A stretch of DNA of 64,000 nucleotides from Streptomyces eurythermus (GTDB lineage Bacteria > Actinomycetota > Actinomycetes > Streptomycetales > Streptomycetaceae). Where the stretch lies: positions 310,525 to 374,524 of the forward strand of contig NZ_BMSK01000007.1 in NCBI RefSeq assembly GCF_014649115.1, in the 5' to 3' direction. The notes beneath the pieces are model-generated. The model was not told where the DNA came from, did no database searches, and was given only the letters and a program-made list of their open reading frames with translations. A program made the translations under genes and the position numbers. Shown in pieces: positions 16,531 to 24,630 of the stretch (positions within the stretch are counted from its first letter, which is position 1; each line of letters opens with the position of its first letter).

Positions 16531-18348
16531 CCGCGGCACGTCCGGGTCCGCCAGTTCCGCGTCGTCCAGTGCCCGGTCCCACACCCGGACCTCGTCCAGC
16601 GCGCCGGTGAGGAAGGCGCGGCCGTCCATGCGCTGACCGAGGTGCACACCGAAGGGCGAGTTCCGGCTGACCGAGCCCGGCCGGTCCGCCGTGGTGACCG
16701 CCGCGCCGTCGACGGACAGCGACAGCAGCCCGCCGCCCCGGCGGAGCACGGCATGGTGCCACCGGCCGTCGTTGTAGGCGGCCGGGGTCTGCACGGACGC
16801 GGACTGCGGCGCCCCGGCCCCGTTCCGTACGGTGATCAGCGCCCGCACCCGGTCGCTCGCGGGTTCCCCGCGCAGCCACACCTGCGGCTGGCTGGTGCCG
16901 ATCCCGCCCATCCACAGCAGCGGCTGCTCGCCGGCGGTCGCCGAGTACCGGAACCACAGCGACACCGTGAAGTCCTTCGTGCCGAGGGGGAGCCCGGCGC
17001 GGTACGGCAGCCGGACCGCGTCGTCCGTGCCGTCGAACTCCAGCGCGCCGCCCGACACGCCGTCGACGCGCTCCGGGTCGCCGAGCACCGCCGCCGGGCG
17101 GGCGTGCCGGGCGAGGTCGGGGGTGACCGGGTCGGGGCCGCGGCGCGGGGCGAGCCAGTCCTCGGTGAAGCGGGCGAAGCGGATCTCGTCCCGGGCGTCC
17201 ACCGCCCCGCCCTCGTACAGCAGGCCGACCGTGGTGGAGCCGATGCGCACCAGGTCCGAGTAGCCGGACCAGTCCGTGGTGACGACCGTGCCCCGGTCCG
17301 CGCTGTCCCAGGTCCGCCCGCCGTCGTAGGAGGAGCGGATCATCATGGTGCGGCGCCGGTCGGGGTCGCCGGGGCAGGCGAGCAGCAGGCGGTCGCCGAG
17401 CCGCAGCATCGAGCCCTGCACCTGCGGGGTGTACAGGTCCGGCAGGGCGCGGAAGGGGCCGGTGAAGGCGGTGCCGCCGTCCCGGCTGACGGCCTGGGTG
17501 CGGTGGCCGAGGTCGGTGCCGTCCTGTTCCCGCCCGCTGACCAGGACCGAGCCGTCGGCGCGCTCGGCGAGGGTGAGTTCGGAGGGCTTCTGCCGGAAGG
17601 TGCCGTCGGCGGCGATGGGCCAGGTGTCGGTGGCGCCGGTCCGCCAGTGGCCGCCGTGGTCGTCGCTGACGATCAGCGCCGCGTGGTTGGCGGTGACCCT
17701 GGTGCCGTCCCAGGTCTCGGTGTTGACGCCGAAGACCAGGCGCCCCGCGTACCGGCCGCGGGTCAGCTGGATGCCGTGCACGGGCCCGGTGGCGTACCAG
17801 GAGTTCCAGTCGGCGGGCAGGATCTCGGGGCTCAGATCGCGCGGCGCGGACCAGGTCTCGCCGTCGTCGTCGCTGAACTGGAGGTGCGGGGTGCGGTCGC
17901 AGGGGACGCGGCAACTGGCGCCGTCGCCGCGGCCGGTGTTGTACGTCTCCGCGAGCCAGATCCGGCCGGTGTCGCGGTCCACGACCGGCGCCGGGTTGCC
18001 GTGGGTGTCGCCGGCGCCCTCGGTGACGACCTGGAGCGGCCCCCAGGTGCGCCCGCCGTCCGTGGAGCGCTTGAGCACGATGTCGATGTCGGCGGCGTCG
18101 CCGCAGTTGAGCACCCGGCCCTCGGCGAACGCCAGCAGGGTGCCGTCGGTCGTGCGCACCACTGCGGGGATGCGGAAGCAGGCGTAACCGGGGTCCTGGG
18201 CCGCCTTGAACAACACTTGCTGCGTGAAGTCCGAGACCGCCGCGGCGGGTTGGGCGTGAGCCGGCGCGGCGGTCAGGAACGGCAGGAGCAACCCGGCGAG
18301 GGCCAGGGCGAGTACGGGTCTGAGGCGGGTGCGGAGACCTGGCGGCAC
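16480..18348 (-). CDS. Secreted GH33 exo-alpha-sialidase with C-terminal LamG module
   Basis: Predicted neuraminidase that removes terminal sialic acids outside the cell. A signal peptide (RTRLRPVLALALAGLLLPF, cut after APAHA) leads to a six-blade propeller. The FRIP motif is in CFRIPAVVRTTDG. Asp-boxes are STDGGRTWG, SDDDGETWS, SDDHGGHWR and SYDGGRTWD. The family Tyr is probably in LLYEGG. A concanavalin-like LamG domain fills roughly residues 430-610. I chose the GTG at 18348, with an AAGGGCAGG site and a compact signal peptide. ATGs at 18408 and 18459 are in frame but would encode an odd Arg-rich leader across a palindrome. Confidence 0.9.
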   Translation of the reverse strand: MPPGLRTRLRPVLALALAGLLLPFLTAAPAHAQPAAAVSDFTQQVLFKAAQDPGYACFRIPAVVRTTDGTLLAFAEGRVLNCGDAADIDIVLKRSTDGGRTWGPLQVVTEGAGDTHGNPAPVVDRDTGRIWLAETYNTGRGDGASCRVPCDRTPHLQFSDDDGETWSAPRDLSPEILPADWNSWYATGPVHGIQLTRGRYAGRLVFGVNTETWDGTRVTANHAALIVSDDHGGHWRTGATDTWPIAADGTFRQKPSELTLAERADGSVLVSGREQDGTDLGHRTQAVSRDGGTAFTGPFRALPDLYTPQVQGSMLRLGDRLLLACPGDPDRRRTMMIRSSYDGGRTWDSADRGTVVTTDWSGYSDLVRIGSTTVGLLYEGGAVDARDEIRFARFTEDWLAPRRGPDPVTPDLARHARPAAVLGDPERVDGVSGGALEFDGTDDAVRLPYRAGLPLGTKDFTVSLWFRYSATAGEQPLLWMGGIGTSQPQVWLRGEPASDRVRALITVRNGAGAPQSASVQTPAAYNDGRWHHAVLRRGGGLLSLSVDGAAVTTADRPGSVSRNSPFGVHLGQRMDGRAFLTGALDEVRVWDRALDDAELADPDVPRSAQDTVVWLPLDRVRG

Positions 18349-18388
18349 GGTGCGGCCTGCCCTTCGTCGGCCGGATGAGCGGACATCC

Positions 18389-18403
18389 GGACATCCCATG
18401 TCC
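18389..18403. promoter_or_regulatory. Candidate operator upstream of the sialidase gene
   Basis: The perfect palindrome GGACAT-CCC-ATGTCC lies 41 bases upstream of the preferred GTG. A further GGACAT (18381-18386) sits beside it, so the half-site is repeated at 9-base spacing. No regulator is adjacent. Confidence 0.4.
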
Positions 18404-18459
18404 AACATGCGCCCGAACGACGGTAGTTGCGCGGTGCGCGGCTCACAAGAAGCGTGCAC

Positions 18460-19377
18460 TCACGGGCACAGGACGACCTTGCCGAGGTTGGCCCGCGTGG
18501 TGATCACCCGATGCGCGGCCTCCGCCTCCTCCAGCGCGAACTCCCCGTGCACGGCGGGCCTCAGGGCGCCCTCGGCGTGCAGCCGCCACAGCCCCCGCCG
18601 CCACCGCTCGTACAGCTCCGGCCGCTCGCGGGCGATCAGCGCCATCTGGAAGCCGGTCACCGACTTGGCGCCCACCAGCAGGTCGTACGCCTGGATCGTG
18701 CCGCCGCCCGAGCTGTAGGCGACCAGGCGGCCGTGCGGGGCGAGGGCGGCCAGGGCCGGGGTGAGCAGCTCGCCGCCGACGGCGTCCAGGACGCAGTCGA
18801 CCGGCTCGCCCCAGCCGTCGTCGTCGTACCGCACGCAGTCGTCCGCGCCGAGGGAGCGGACGAAGTCCGCCTTCGCCGCGCCGGAGACGGCCCCCACCAC
18901 CCGGCCCGCGCCCCGCGCCCGGGCGAGCTGCACCGCGAGGTGCCCGACACCGCTCGCCGCCGCCGTGACGAGGACCGACTCGCCCGGCGCGAACCGTGCC
19001 GCCTCCAGCGCGCCGTAGGCCACCAGGCCGCTGCGCACCAGCGCGATCGCGGTGACGAAGCCGGCGTCGTCCGGCACCGGTGAGGCCATGGCCTCGCGCA
19101 CCACGGCGAAGTCGGCGTAGCCGTGGCCGAAGCACAGCCCGGTCACCCGGTCGCCGGTCCGGAAGCGGGACACGCCGGGGCCGGCCGCCACCACCTCGCC
19201 CGCGACCTCCCCGCCCAGCGGCACCGGCTCGGCGGCCTCGGCCACCTTGCGGACCATCGGCAGGGTGAGGCCGACGGCGGCGCAGCGCACCAGCAGCTCG
19301 CCGGGGCCGGGTTCCGGGACGGGCGCCTCCTCCAGGAACAGGGGGCCGCCGGCGGACTCGTAGCGGACGCGACGCAT
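18460..19377 (-). CDS. Zinc-binding-type dehydrogenase / NADPH:quinone oxidoreductase
   Basis: Predicted NADPH-dependent reductase of the MDR superfamily, 305 residues, quinone-reductase branch. A GroES-like N-terminus contains PVPEPGPGELLVRC. The nucleotide-binding motif is VLVTAAASGVGHLAVQLAR, and the C-terminal part has HGEFALEEAEAAHRV. The catalytic zinc Cys of alcohol dehydrogenases is absent. The ATG at 19377 follows a strong GAGGAGG. It is divergent from a MarR regulator with three operator-like repeats between them, so it is probably that regulator's target. Confidence 0.9.
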   Translation of the reverse strand: MRRVRYESAGGPLFLEEAPVPEPGPGELLVRCAAVGLTLPMVRKVAEAAEPVPLGGEVAGEVVAAGPGVSRFRTGDRVTGLCFGHGYADFAVVREAMASPVPDDAGFVTAIALVRSGLVAYGALEAARFAPGESVLVTAAASGVGHLAVQLARARGAGRVVGAVSGAAKADFVRSLGADDCVRYDDDGWGEPVDCVLDAVGGELLTPALAALAPHGRLVAYSSGGGTIQAYDLLVGAKSVTGFQMALIARERPELYERWRRGLWRLHAEGALRPAVHGEFALEEAEAAHRVITTRANLGKVVLCP

Positions 19378-19428
19378 CGCACACCTCCTCGGGCCGGGCA
19401 CGCCGGCACCGTCGGTCCGGGGACCGTT

Positions 19429-19495
19429 CGTTGGGAACACCCATGAATTCATTGGGAGCGCCAACGGTAGGGGAGGTTCGTTGGGAAGTCCAATG
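19429..19495. promoter_or_regulatory. Three tandem MarR-type operator repeats
   Basis: Three related 17-mers lie at 19429-19445, 19450-19466 and 19479-19495. Each has the form C(G/A)TTGGGA(A/G)NNCC(A/C)A(T/C)G, an interrupted palindrome with TTGG/CCAA arms. Their centres are 21 and 29 bases apart. They fill the space between the divergent oxidoreductase and MarR starts. Confidence 0.65.
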
Positions 19496-19517
19496 ATTCT
19501 TCGGTTAGGCTGCGGTC

Positions 19518-20063
19518 ATGGCCGAAGCACCCCTGCCCGCGATCCGTTCCCTGCCGAGCTGGCTGCTGGGCCGGGCCGCCGCCCGGGGCCGCGCCCTGGT
19601 CGCCGACGCCCTGGCGGCCGAGGGGCTGAAGATGTGGCACCACGTGGTGCTCTCCGCCGTCCGCGACCTCGCCCCGGTCGCCCAGGCGGACCTCGGCCGC
19701 GGGGTGAGCCTGGACCCCAAGGACGTGGTCGGCATCCTCAACGACCTCCAGTCCGCGGGCCTGGTCGAGCGCGCCCCCGACCCCCGCGACCGGCGCAAGA
19801 ACGCCGTGACCCTCACGGACGACGGCGCCCGGCTCCTCGCCCGCTGCGAGAGGGCCGCGCGCGAGGCCAACGACGAGCTGCTCGCCCCGTTGTCGGCCGC
19901 CGAACGGGAGCGGTTCATGGAGCTGCTGGCCCGTATCTCCGGGGTCTCCGGCATCCCGGGCGGCTCCGGGGGGTCCGGTGGCTCAGGCGGCTCGGGCGGC
20001 TCGGGCGGCTCGGGCGGCTCGGGTGGTCGCGGTGGTTCCGGGGGCTCCGTCGTGGAGGGCTGA
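19518..20063 (+). CDS. MarR-family regulator with Gly-Gly-Ser repeat tail
   Basis: Winged-helix regulator of 181 residues. The MarR core is present (KMWHHVVLSAVRDLAPVAQA, then LDPKDVVGILNDLQSAGLVE and the wing RDRRKNAVTLTDDG). After the dimer helix the protein ends in an unusual run of GGS units (about residues 152-178). Without that tail the length is normal for MarR. It probably represses itself and the divergent oxidoreductase and responds to a phenolic or electrophilic ligand (inference). The ATG at 19518 closely follows the third operator repeat, so the leader is short. Confidence 0.88.
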   Translation: MAEAPLPAIRSLPSWLLGRAAARGRALVADALAAEGLKMWHHVVLSAVRDLAPVAQADLGRGVSLDPKDVVGILNDLQSAGLVERAPDPRDRRKNAVTLTDDGARLLARCERAAREANDELLAPLSAAERERFMELLARISGVSGIPGGSGGSGGSGGSGGSGGSGGSGGRGGSGGSVVEG

Positions 20064-20084
20064 CGCCGCCGCCCGGCGTTGCCG

Positions 20085-20933
20085 TCAGTCCTGGGCGGCC
20101 GGCTCCCGTAGCGCGATGCGGTGCTCGCCCGCGTACACGTTCATCGAGGTGCCCCGCAGGAAGCCCACCAGGGTCAGGCCGGTCTCCGCGGCCAGGTCCA
20201 CCGCGAGCGAGGACGGCGCCGAGACGGCCGCGAGCACCGGGATGCCCGCCATGACGGCCTTCTGCGCCAGCTCGAAGGAGGCCCGGCCGGAGACCATGAG
20301 GATCGTCCGGGACAGCGGCAGCGCGCCGCTCTGCAGCGCCCGTCCCACGAGCTTGTCGACCGCGTTGTGCCGGCCCACGTCCTCGCGGGTGTCCAGCAGC
20401 TCCCCGCCCTCGTCGAACAGGGCCGCCGCGTGCAGTCCCCCGGTCCGGTCGAACACCCGCTGGGCCGCCCGCAGCCGGTCGGGAAGGGCCGCCAGCAGCT
20501 CGGGGGTGACCCGGAGCGGGGGAGTGTCGGCGACGGGCCAGCGCGCGGTCGTGCGGACGGCGTCCAGGCTGGCCTTGCCGCACAGGCCGCAGGAGGAGGT
20601 GGTGTAGACGTTCCGCTCCAGGGTGAAGTCCGGGAGGGCGACGCCGGGGGCGGTGTGCACGTCCACCACGTTGTAGGTGTTGGAGCCGTCCGCCGTGGCG
20701 CCCGCGCAGTAGACGATGTTCCGCAGGTCCGCCGCCGTGGCCAGGACGCCCTCGCTCACCAGGAAGCCGGCCGCCAGCGCGAAGTCGTCGCCCGGGGTCC
20801 GCATGGTGATCGCCAGCGGCTTGCCGTTCAGCCGGATCTCCAGGGGTTCCTCCGCGACGAGGGTGTCCGGTCGGGTGGAGACCGCCCCGTCCCGGATGCG
20901 CAGGACCTTGCGTCGTTCCGTGACTCGTCCCAT
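20085..20933 (-). CDS. fdhD: Formate dehydrogenase accessory sulfurtransferase FdhD
   Basis: Required for formate dehydrogenase activity. It passes sulfur from a cysteine desulfurase to the molybdenum cofactor before insertion. The family's sulfur-carrying pair is in TSSCGLCGKAS. Other marks are EEPLEIRLNG, PGDDFALAAGFLVSEG and DVGRHNAVDKLVG. The ATG at 20933 (MGRVTERRKV) gives 282 residues. Longer in-frame starts only add low-complexity sequence. No formate dehydrogenase gene is in the window. The oxalate cluster nearby produces formate, which may be the functional link. Confidence 0.95.
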   Translation of the reverse strand: MGRVTERRKVLRIRDGAVSTRPDTLVAEEPLEIRLNGKPLAITMRTPGDDFALAAGFLVSEGVLATAADLRNIVYCAGATADGSNTYNVVDVHTAPGVALPDFTLERNVYTTSSCGLCGKASLDAVRTTARWPVADTPPLRVTPELLAALPDRLRAAQRVFDRTGGLHAAALFDEGGELLDTREDVGRHNAVDKLVGRALQSGALPLSRTILMVSGRASFELAQKAVMAGIPVLAAVSAPSSLAVDLAAETGLTLVGFLRGTSMNVYAGEHRIALREPAAQD

Positions 20934-21186
20934 GTTCCGATCAGCCCCGGTTCTGTGCGTGCTGGCCGCCGACCGTCTCATTGTCCTGCACATGGGGGGC
21001 GGGGCACCGGGCGGGGGCCTGTTCCCGAGGTGGGCGCGGTGGGCGCGGATTGTGTGGACGTCCGACAGTCTGACGGGAGCCGACAATTGCGGCACCGGAT
21101 TCCTGTGGCCTCACCTGCCGTCGTACCGGCCGGTCACTGACCACACTGGTGGATCCCGCCACCCACGGCCACGAGGGGATTCCCGA

Positions 21187-22134
21187 ATGAACGGCTCGCG
21201 CATCGTCGCCATCGGCCACTACCAGCCCGCCCGGGTGCTCACCAACGACGACCTGGCGGGCATGGTCGACACCAGCGACGAGTGGATCCGCAGCCGCGTG
21301 GGCATCCGCACCCGGCGCATCGCCGGTCCCGACGAGCCCGTGGACGAGCTGGCCGCGCACGCCGCCGCCAAGGCCCTCGCCGCGGCCGGGCTGACCCCCG
21401 ACGACATCGACCTGGTCCTCGTCGCCACCTCCACCGCCATCGACCGCTCCCCGAACACCGCCGCCCGGGTCGCGGCCCGGCTCGGCATCCCCGGGCCCGC
21501 CGCGCTGGACGTCAACGTGGTGTGTGCCGGGTTCACCCACGCGCTCGCCACCGCCGACCACACCCTGCGGGCCGGCGCCGCCACCCGCGCCCTGGTCATC
21601 GGCGCCGACAAGATGTCCGACGTCACCGACTGGACCGACCGCAGCACCTGCGTCCTGGTCGGCGACGGGGCCGGCGCCGCCGTCGTGACCGCCTGCCCTC
21701 CGGGGGCCGGACCGGGCATCGGGCCGGTGCTGTGGGGCTCGGTGCCGGAGATGGGGCACGCCGTGCGGATCGAGGGCACCCCGCCCCGCTTCGCGCAGGA
21801 GGGCCAGAGCGTCTACCGCTGGGCCACCACCCGGCTGCCGGCCATCGCCCGCCAGGCCTGCGAGAAGGCCGGGGTGGCACCCGAGGACCTCGCCGGGGTC
21901 GTCCTGCACCAGGCCAATCTGCGGATCATCGAACCGCTGGCCCACAAGATCGGTGCCGTCAACGCGGTGATCGCCCGCGATGTCACCGAGTCCGGCAACA
22001 CCTCGGCCGCCAGCATCCCGCTCGCCTTCTCCAAGCTGATCGAACAGGGCGCCCTGAGCAGCGGCGACCCGGTGCTGCTGTTCGGGTTCGGCGGCAACCT
22101 GTCCTACGCCGGTCAGGTCGTGCGCTGCCCCTGA
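21187..22134 (+). CDS. Beta-ketoacyl-ACP synthase III-like (FabH) enzyme
   Basis: Predicted to condense an acyl-CoA with malonyl-ACP or a related acceptor, 315 residues. The Cys-His-Asn triad is visible in VNVVCAGFTHA, HQANLRI and ESGNTSAAS. The N-terminus (IVAIGHYQPARVLTNDDLA, SDEWIRSRVGI) is typical FabH. The ATG at 21187 follows GAGGGGA. It is not beside a fatty-acid or polyketide cluster. This suggests a stand-alone paralogue rather than the housekeeping fabH, possibly for a specialised acyl chain. Confidence 0.88.
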   Translation: MNGSRIVAIGHYQPARVLTNDDLAGMVDTSDEWIRSRVGIRTRRIAGPDEPVDELAAHAAAKALAAAGLTPDDIDLVLVATSTAIDRSPNTAARVAARLGIPGPAALDVNVVCAGFTHALATADHTLRAGAATRALVIGADKMSDVTDWTDRSTCVLVGDGAGAAVVTACPPGAGPGIGPVLWGSVPEMGHAVRIEGTPPRFAQEGQSVYRWATTRLPAIARQACEKAGVAPEDLAGVVLHQANLRIIEPLAHKIGAVNAVIARDVTESGNTSAASIPLAFSKLIEQGALSSGDPVLLFGFGGNLSYAGQVVRCP

Positions 22135-22192
22135 GGTCCGGCCGCGGGCTCCGTATGCCCGTTCCGGCCCTGCGTACGGGATCCTGTGCACC

Positions 22193-22205
22193 GTAGACTG
22201 TAGAC
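22193..22205. promoter_or_regulatory. Direct GTAGAC repeats upstream of the gntR gene
   Basis: GTAGAC occurs twice at 7-base spacing (22193 and 22200), about 60 bases upstream of the GntR start. FadR-type GntR proteins often bind GTNNNAC-type half-sites near their own promoter. This is a weak candidate autoregulatory site. Confidence 0.3.
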
Positions 22206-22266
22206 GAAAGACAATCGATACTGAGCGTCCATCGCCCACGCGTCAGACCCGCCCAGGAGGACCGCG

Positions 22267-22944
22267 ATGTTGTCGACCGGACTGCCGCACGGGGCGGTGC
22301 CCAGGCTGGAGCGGCCGGGCCCGCTGCGCGAGCGCGTGTACGAGGCGCTGCTGGAACTCATCACCACCCGCGCCCTGCGGCCCGGACAGCACCTGGTGGA
22401 GAGCGAGCTCGCCGGGCACCTCGGCGTCTCCCGGCAGCCCGTGCGCGAGGCTCTGCAACGGCTGAACACCGAGGGCTGGGTCGATTTGCGGCCCGCCCAG
22501 GGCGCGTTCGTGCACGAGCCGACCGAGGAGGAGGCCGACCAGCTGCTCACGGTCCGCACCCTGCTGGAGGCGGAGGCGGCCCGGCTGGCCGCCGCGCACG
22601 CGGACAGCGCCGGCGTCGCCGCCCTGGAGGAGCTGTGCGCCGAGGGCGAGCGGGCCGTGGCTGCCGAGGACGTGGACCGCGCGGTCGCCCTCAACGCGGC
22701 CTTCCACAGCAAGGTGATGGAGCTGGCCGGCAACACGGTCCTCGCCGGGCTCGCCGCCCAGGTGGACCGGCGGGTCCGCTGGTACTACACCCCGGTGGCC
22801 CGGCAGCGCGGCGGCCAGTCGTGGGTCGAGCACCGGGAACTGATCGCCGCCATCGACGCCCGGGACGAGCAGCGCGCCACCCGGCTGATGCGCGAACACA
22901 CCGAGCACACCCGGCGGTCGTACCACGAGCGCGAGACCGCCTGA
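22267..22944 (+). CDS. GntR-family (FadR/FCD) transcriptional regulator
   Basis: DNA-binding regulator of 225 residues. The N-terminal winged helix (LRERVYEALLELITT, ESELAGHLGVSRQPVREAL) is followed by an all-helical FCD ligand domain (about 90-215). It has the metal/ligand His positions expected for that fold (HSKVMELAGN, WVEHRELIAAIDARD). It converges with the oxalate transporter gene and shares a terminator with it. It is the obvious candidate controller of the oxalate operon. Confidence 0.9.
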   Translation: MLSTGLPHGAVPRLERPGPLRERVYEALLELITTRALRPGQHLVESELAGHLGVSRQPVREALQRLNTEGWVDLRPAQGAFVHEPTEEEADQLLTVRTLLEAEAARLAAAHADSAGVAALEELCAEGERAVAAEDVDRAVALNAAFHSKVMELAGNTVLAGLAAQVDRRVRWYYTPVARQRGGQSWVEHRELIAAIDARDEQRATRLMREHTEHTRRSYHERETA

Positions 22945-22954
22945 CCGACACCCG

Positions 22955-22996
22955 CCGGGCGTCCCCCCGTTCGGCCATGGACGGGGGAACGCCCGG
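22955..22996. terminator. Bidirectional hairpin between gntR and the OFA transporter
   Basis: Arms CCGGGCGT-C-CCCCCGT and ACGGGGG-A-ACGCCCGG pair over 16 positions with one mismatch. The hairpin sits between the two convergent stop codons. Confidence 0.7.
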
Positions 22997-23027
22997 AAAC
23001 AGTACGGCGGTTCGAACGAACGGGCCG

Positions 23028-24437
23028 TCAGGTGGCCGGACGCGGCGCCGGGGCCGGCACCCGGTCCGTGTCGCCCCGGCCCGGCTGCCGCAGCAGCAGG
23101 GCCAGCGCCGCCGCCACCATCGAGACACCGCCGGCCAGCGCGTAGGCGCCGTCGTAGCCCCAGGCGCCGACCACCATGGAGCCGAGGCCGCCGCCGAACA
23201 GCCCGCTGATCAGCTTGCCGCTGTAGACCAGGCCGTAGTTGGTGGCGTTGTAGTTCTCGCCGAAGTAGTCCGGGGTCAGCGCCGCGAACAAGGGGTAGAA
23301 CGCGCCGCCGCCGAAGCCGGAGAGGAAGGCGAAGAACAGGAACAGCCACTGGTTCTTCGCCTCGCCGGCCCAGATGACGCCGAACTGGGCGAGCCCCAGC
23401 ACCACGATGACGAACACCAGCGTCGTCCTGCGCCCCCACAGGTCCGACAGCCAGCCCACCACCGCGCGGCCGATGCCGTTGATGACGGCCATGACCCCCA
23501 TCGAGGAGGCCGCGACCAGGGGACCGAAGCCGACCTCCTTGGCGAAGTCGACCTGGAAGGAGATCCCGAAGATCGACACCCCGGCCGTCATCACGACCAT
23601 GACCCACATCAGCGGCAGCATCCCGGTCCGCACGGCCTCCGCGGGCGTGAACTGGCGTACCGCCGGCGGGTTCTTGGCCAGGCTCGTGGCGTTCGCGCCG
23701 TTCACCGGGTCCGTCGGCGGGGCCACGTCGGCGGGCCACCAGTTCTTCGGCGGGTCCTGGAAGAAGAACGCGCAGACCGCGACCACGATCAGCACGTAGA
23801 CGCCGATCAGGTCGAGCACCCGGTCGTAATCCCCGGTGTCGAACGCGTAGTTGAAGATGAAGATGAAGGGCAGCGAGCCGTAGGCGAAGCCCCCGTTGAC
23901 GAAGCCGGTCTTCGCCCCGCGCCGCTCCGGGAACCACTTGCCGACCATGTTGATGCACGTCGCGTAGATCAGCCCGGAACCGACCCCGCCGACGACGCCG
24001 AAGCCCACGATCGCCGGCAGGACGTCACGCAGGTGGGCCAGGGCCAGGAAGCCGAGCAGACACATCACGGCGCCGAGGTACATCGCCCGGCGCGCCGTGA
24101 GCAGGCCCCGCTCGCGCAGCCAGCCCGCCGGGAACGCGATGCCCGCCTGGAAGAAGATCCAGACGCTCAGGATCCAGAACGTGTCGCTCTGGGTCCAGCC
24201 GTGGGCCGCGGACAAGGTGTCCTCCGCGGAGCCGTAGGCGTACTCCGAGACACTGATGGCCATCATGGAGAGCCAGGGGAGATACACCATGAGCCTGCGG
24301 GAGTGACCGAGGATGTCCCGGTCCGTCTCGCCGACGCGGTAGACCCGGCCGCGGGCGTCGGTCACCTCGCGGTAGGCGTGGTGCGGCCGGTCCGGTTCGG
24401 CCGGGGTCCGCCGTGTCTTCATGTGATCTGACGTCAT
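23028..24437 (-). CDS. OFA-family oxalate/formate antiporter (MFS)
   Basis: Predicted inner-membrane transporter of 469 residues with 12 hydrophobic segments, expected to exchange external oxalate for internal formate. Family marks are the N-terminal YLPWLSMMAISVSEYAYGS, the loop KWFPERRGAKTG after TM4 and the C-terminal ALTPDYFGENYNATNYG. The ATG at 24437 follows GAGGAG. An N-terminal hydrophilic extension of about 50 residues precedes TM1. It is the last gene of the oxalate cluster, 193 bases after the ligase gene, so it may use a promoter of its own. Confidence 0.9.
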   Translation of the reverse strand: MTSDHMKTRRTPAEPDRPHHAYREVTDARGRVYRVGETDRDILGHSRRLMVYLPWLSMMAISVSEYAYGSAEDTLSAAHGWTQSDTFWILSVWIFFQAGIAFPAGWLRERGLLTARRAMYLGAVMCLLGFLALAHLRDVLPAIVGFGVVGGVGSGLIYATCINMVGKWFPERRGAKTGFVNGGFAYGSLPFIFIFNYAFDTGDYDRVLDLIGVYVLIVVAVCAFFFQDPPKNWWPADVAPPTDPVNGANATSLAKNPPAVRQFTPAEAVRTGMLPLMWVMVVMTAGVSIFGISFQVDFAKEVGFGPLVAASSMGVMAVINGIGRAVVGWLSDLWGRRTTLVFVIVVLGLAQFGVIWAGEAKNQWLFLFFAFLSGFGGGAFYPLFAALTPDYFGENYNATNYGLVYSGKLISGLFGGGLGSMVVGAWGYDGAYALAGGVSMVAAALALLLRQPGRGDTDRVPAPAPRPAT

Positions 24438-24630
24438 GTCAGGCCAGCTCCTCGCCGGTGGGGGGAACGGATGGAGGACGGACGGTGCGCCGGGCACGGG
24501 GCGGTGCCCGGCGCCGTACGGAAGAACGGAAGAGGAGAGGAGGCAGGAGGGTGGTCACACCCCTGGTGCCGTGGCGCCGGCCGGCGGTCCCGGCCCGGGG
24601 CGTCCGGGCCGGGGCCCCCGGCCGGTCACC

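Noticed and set aside
19960..20050. Assembly artefact or minisatellite at the GGS-coding run
   Set aside because: The repeat stays in frame and the gene ends normally, so it is kept as coding. Only the tail length may vary.
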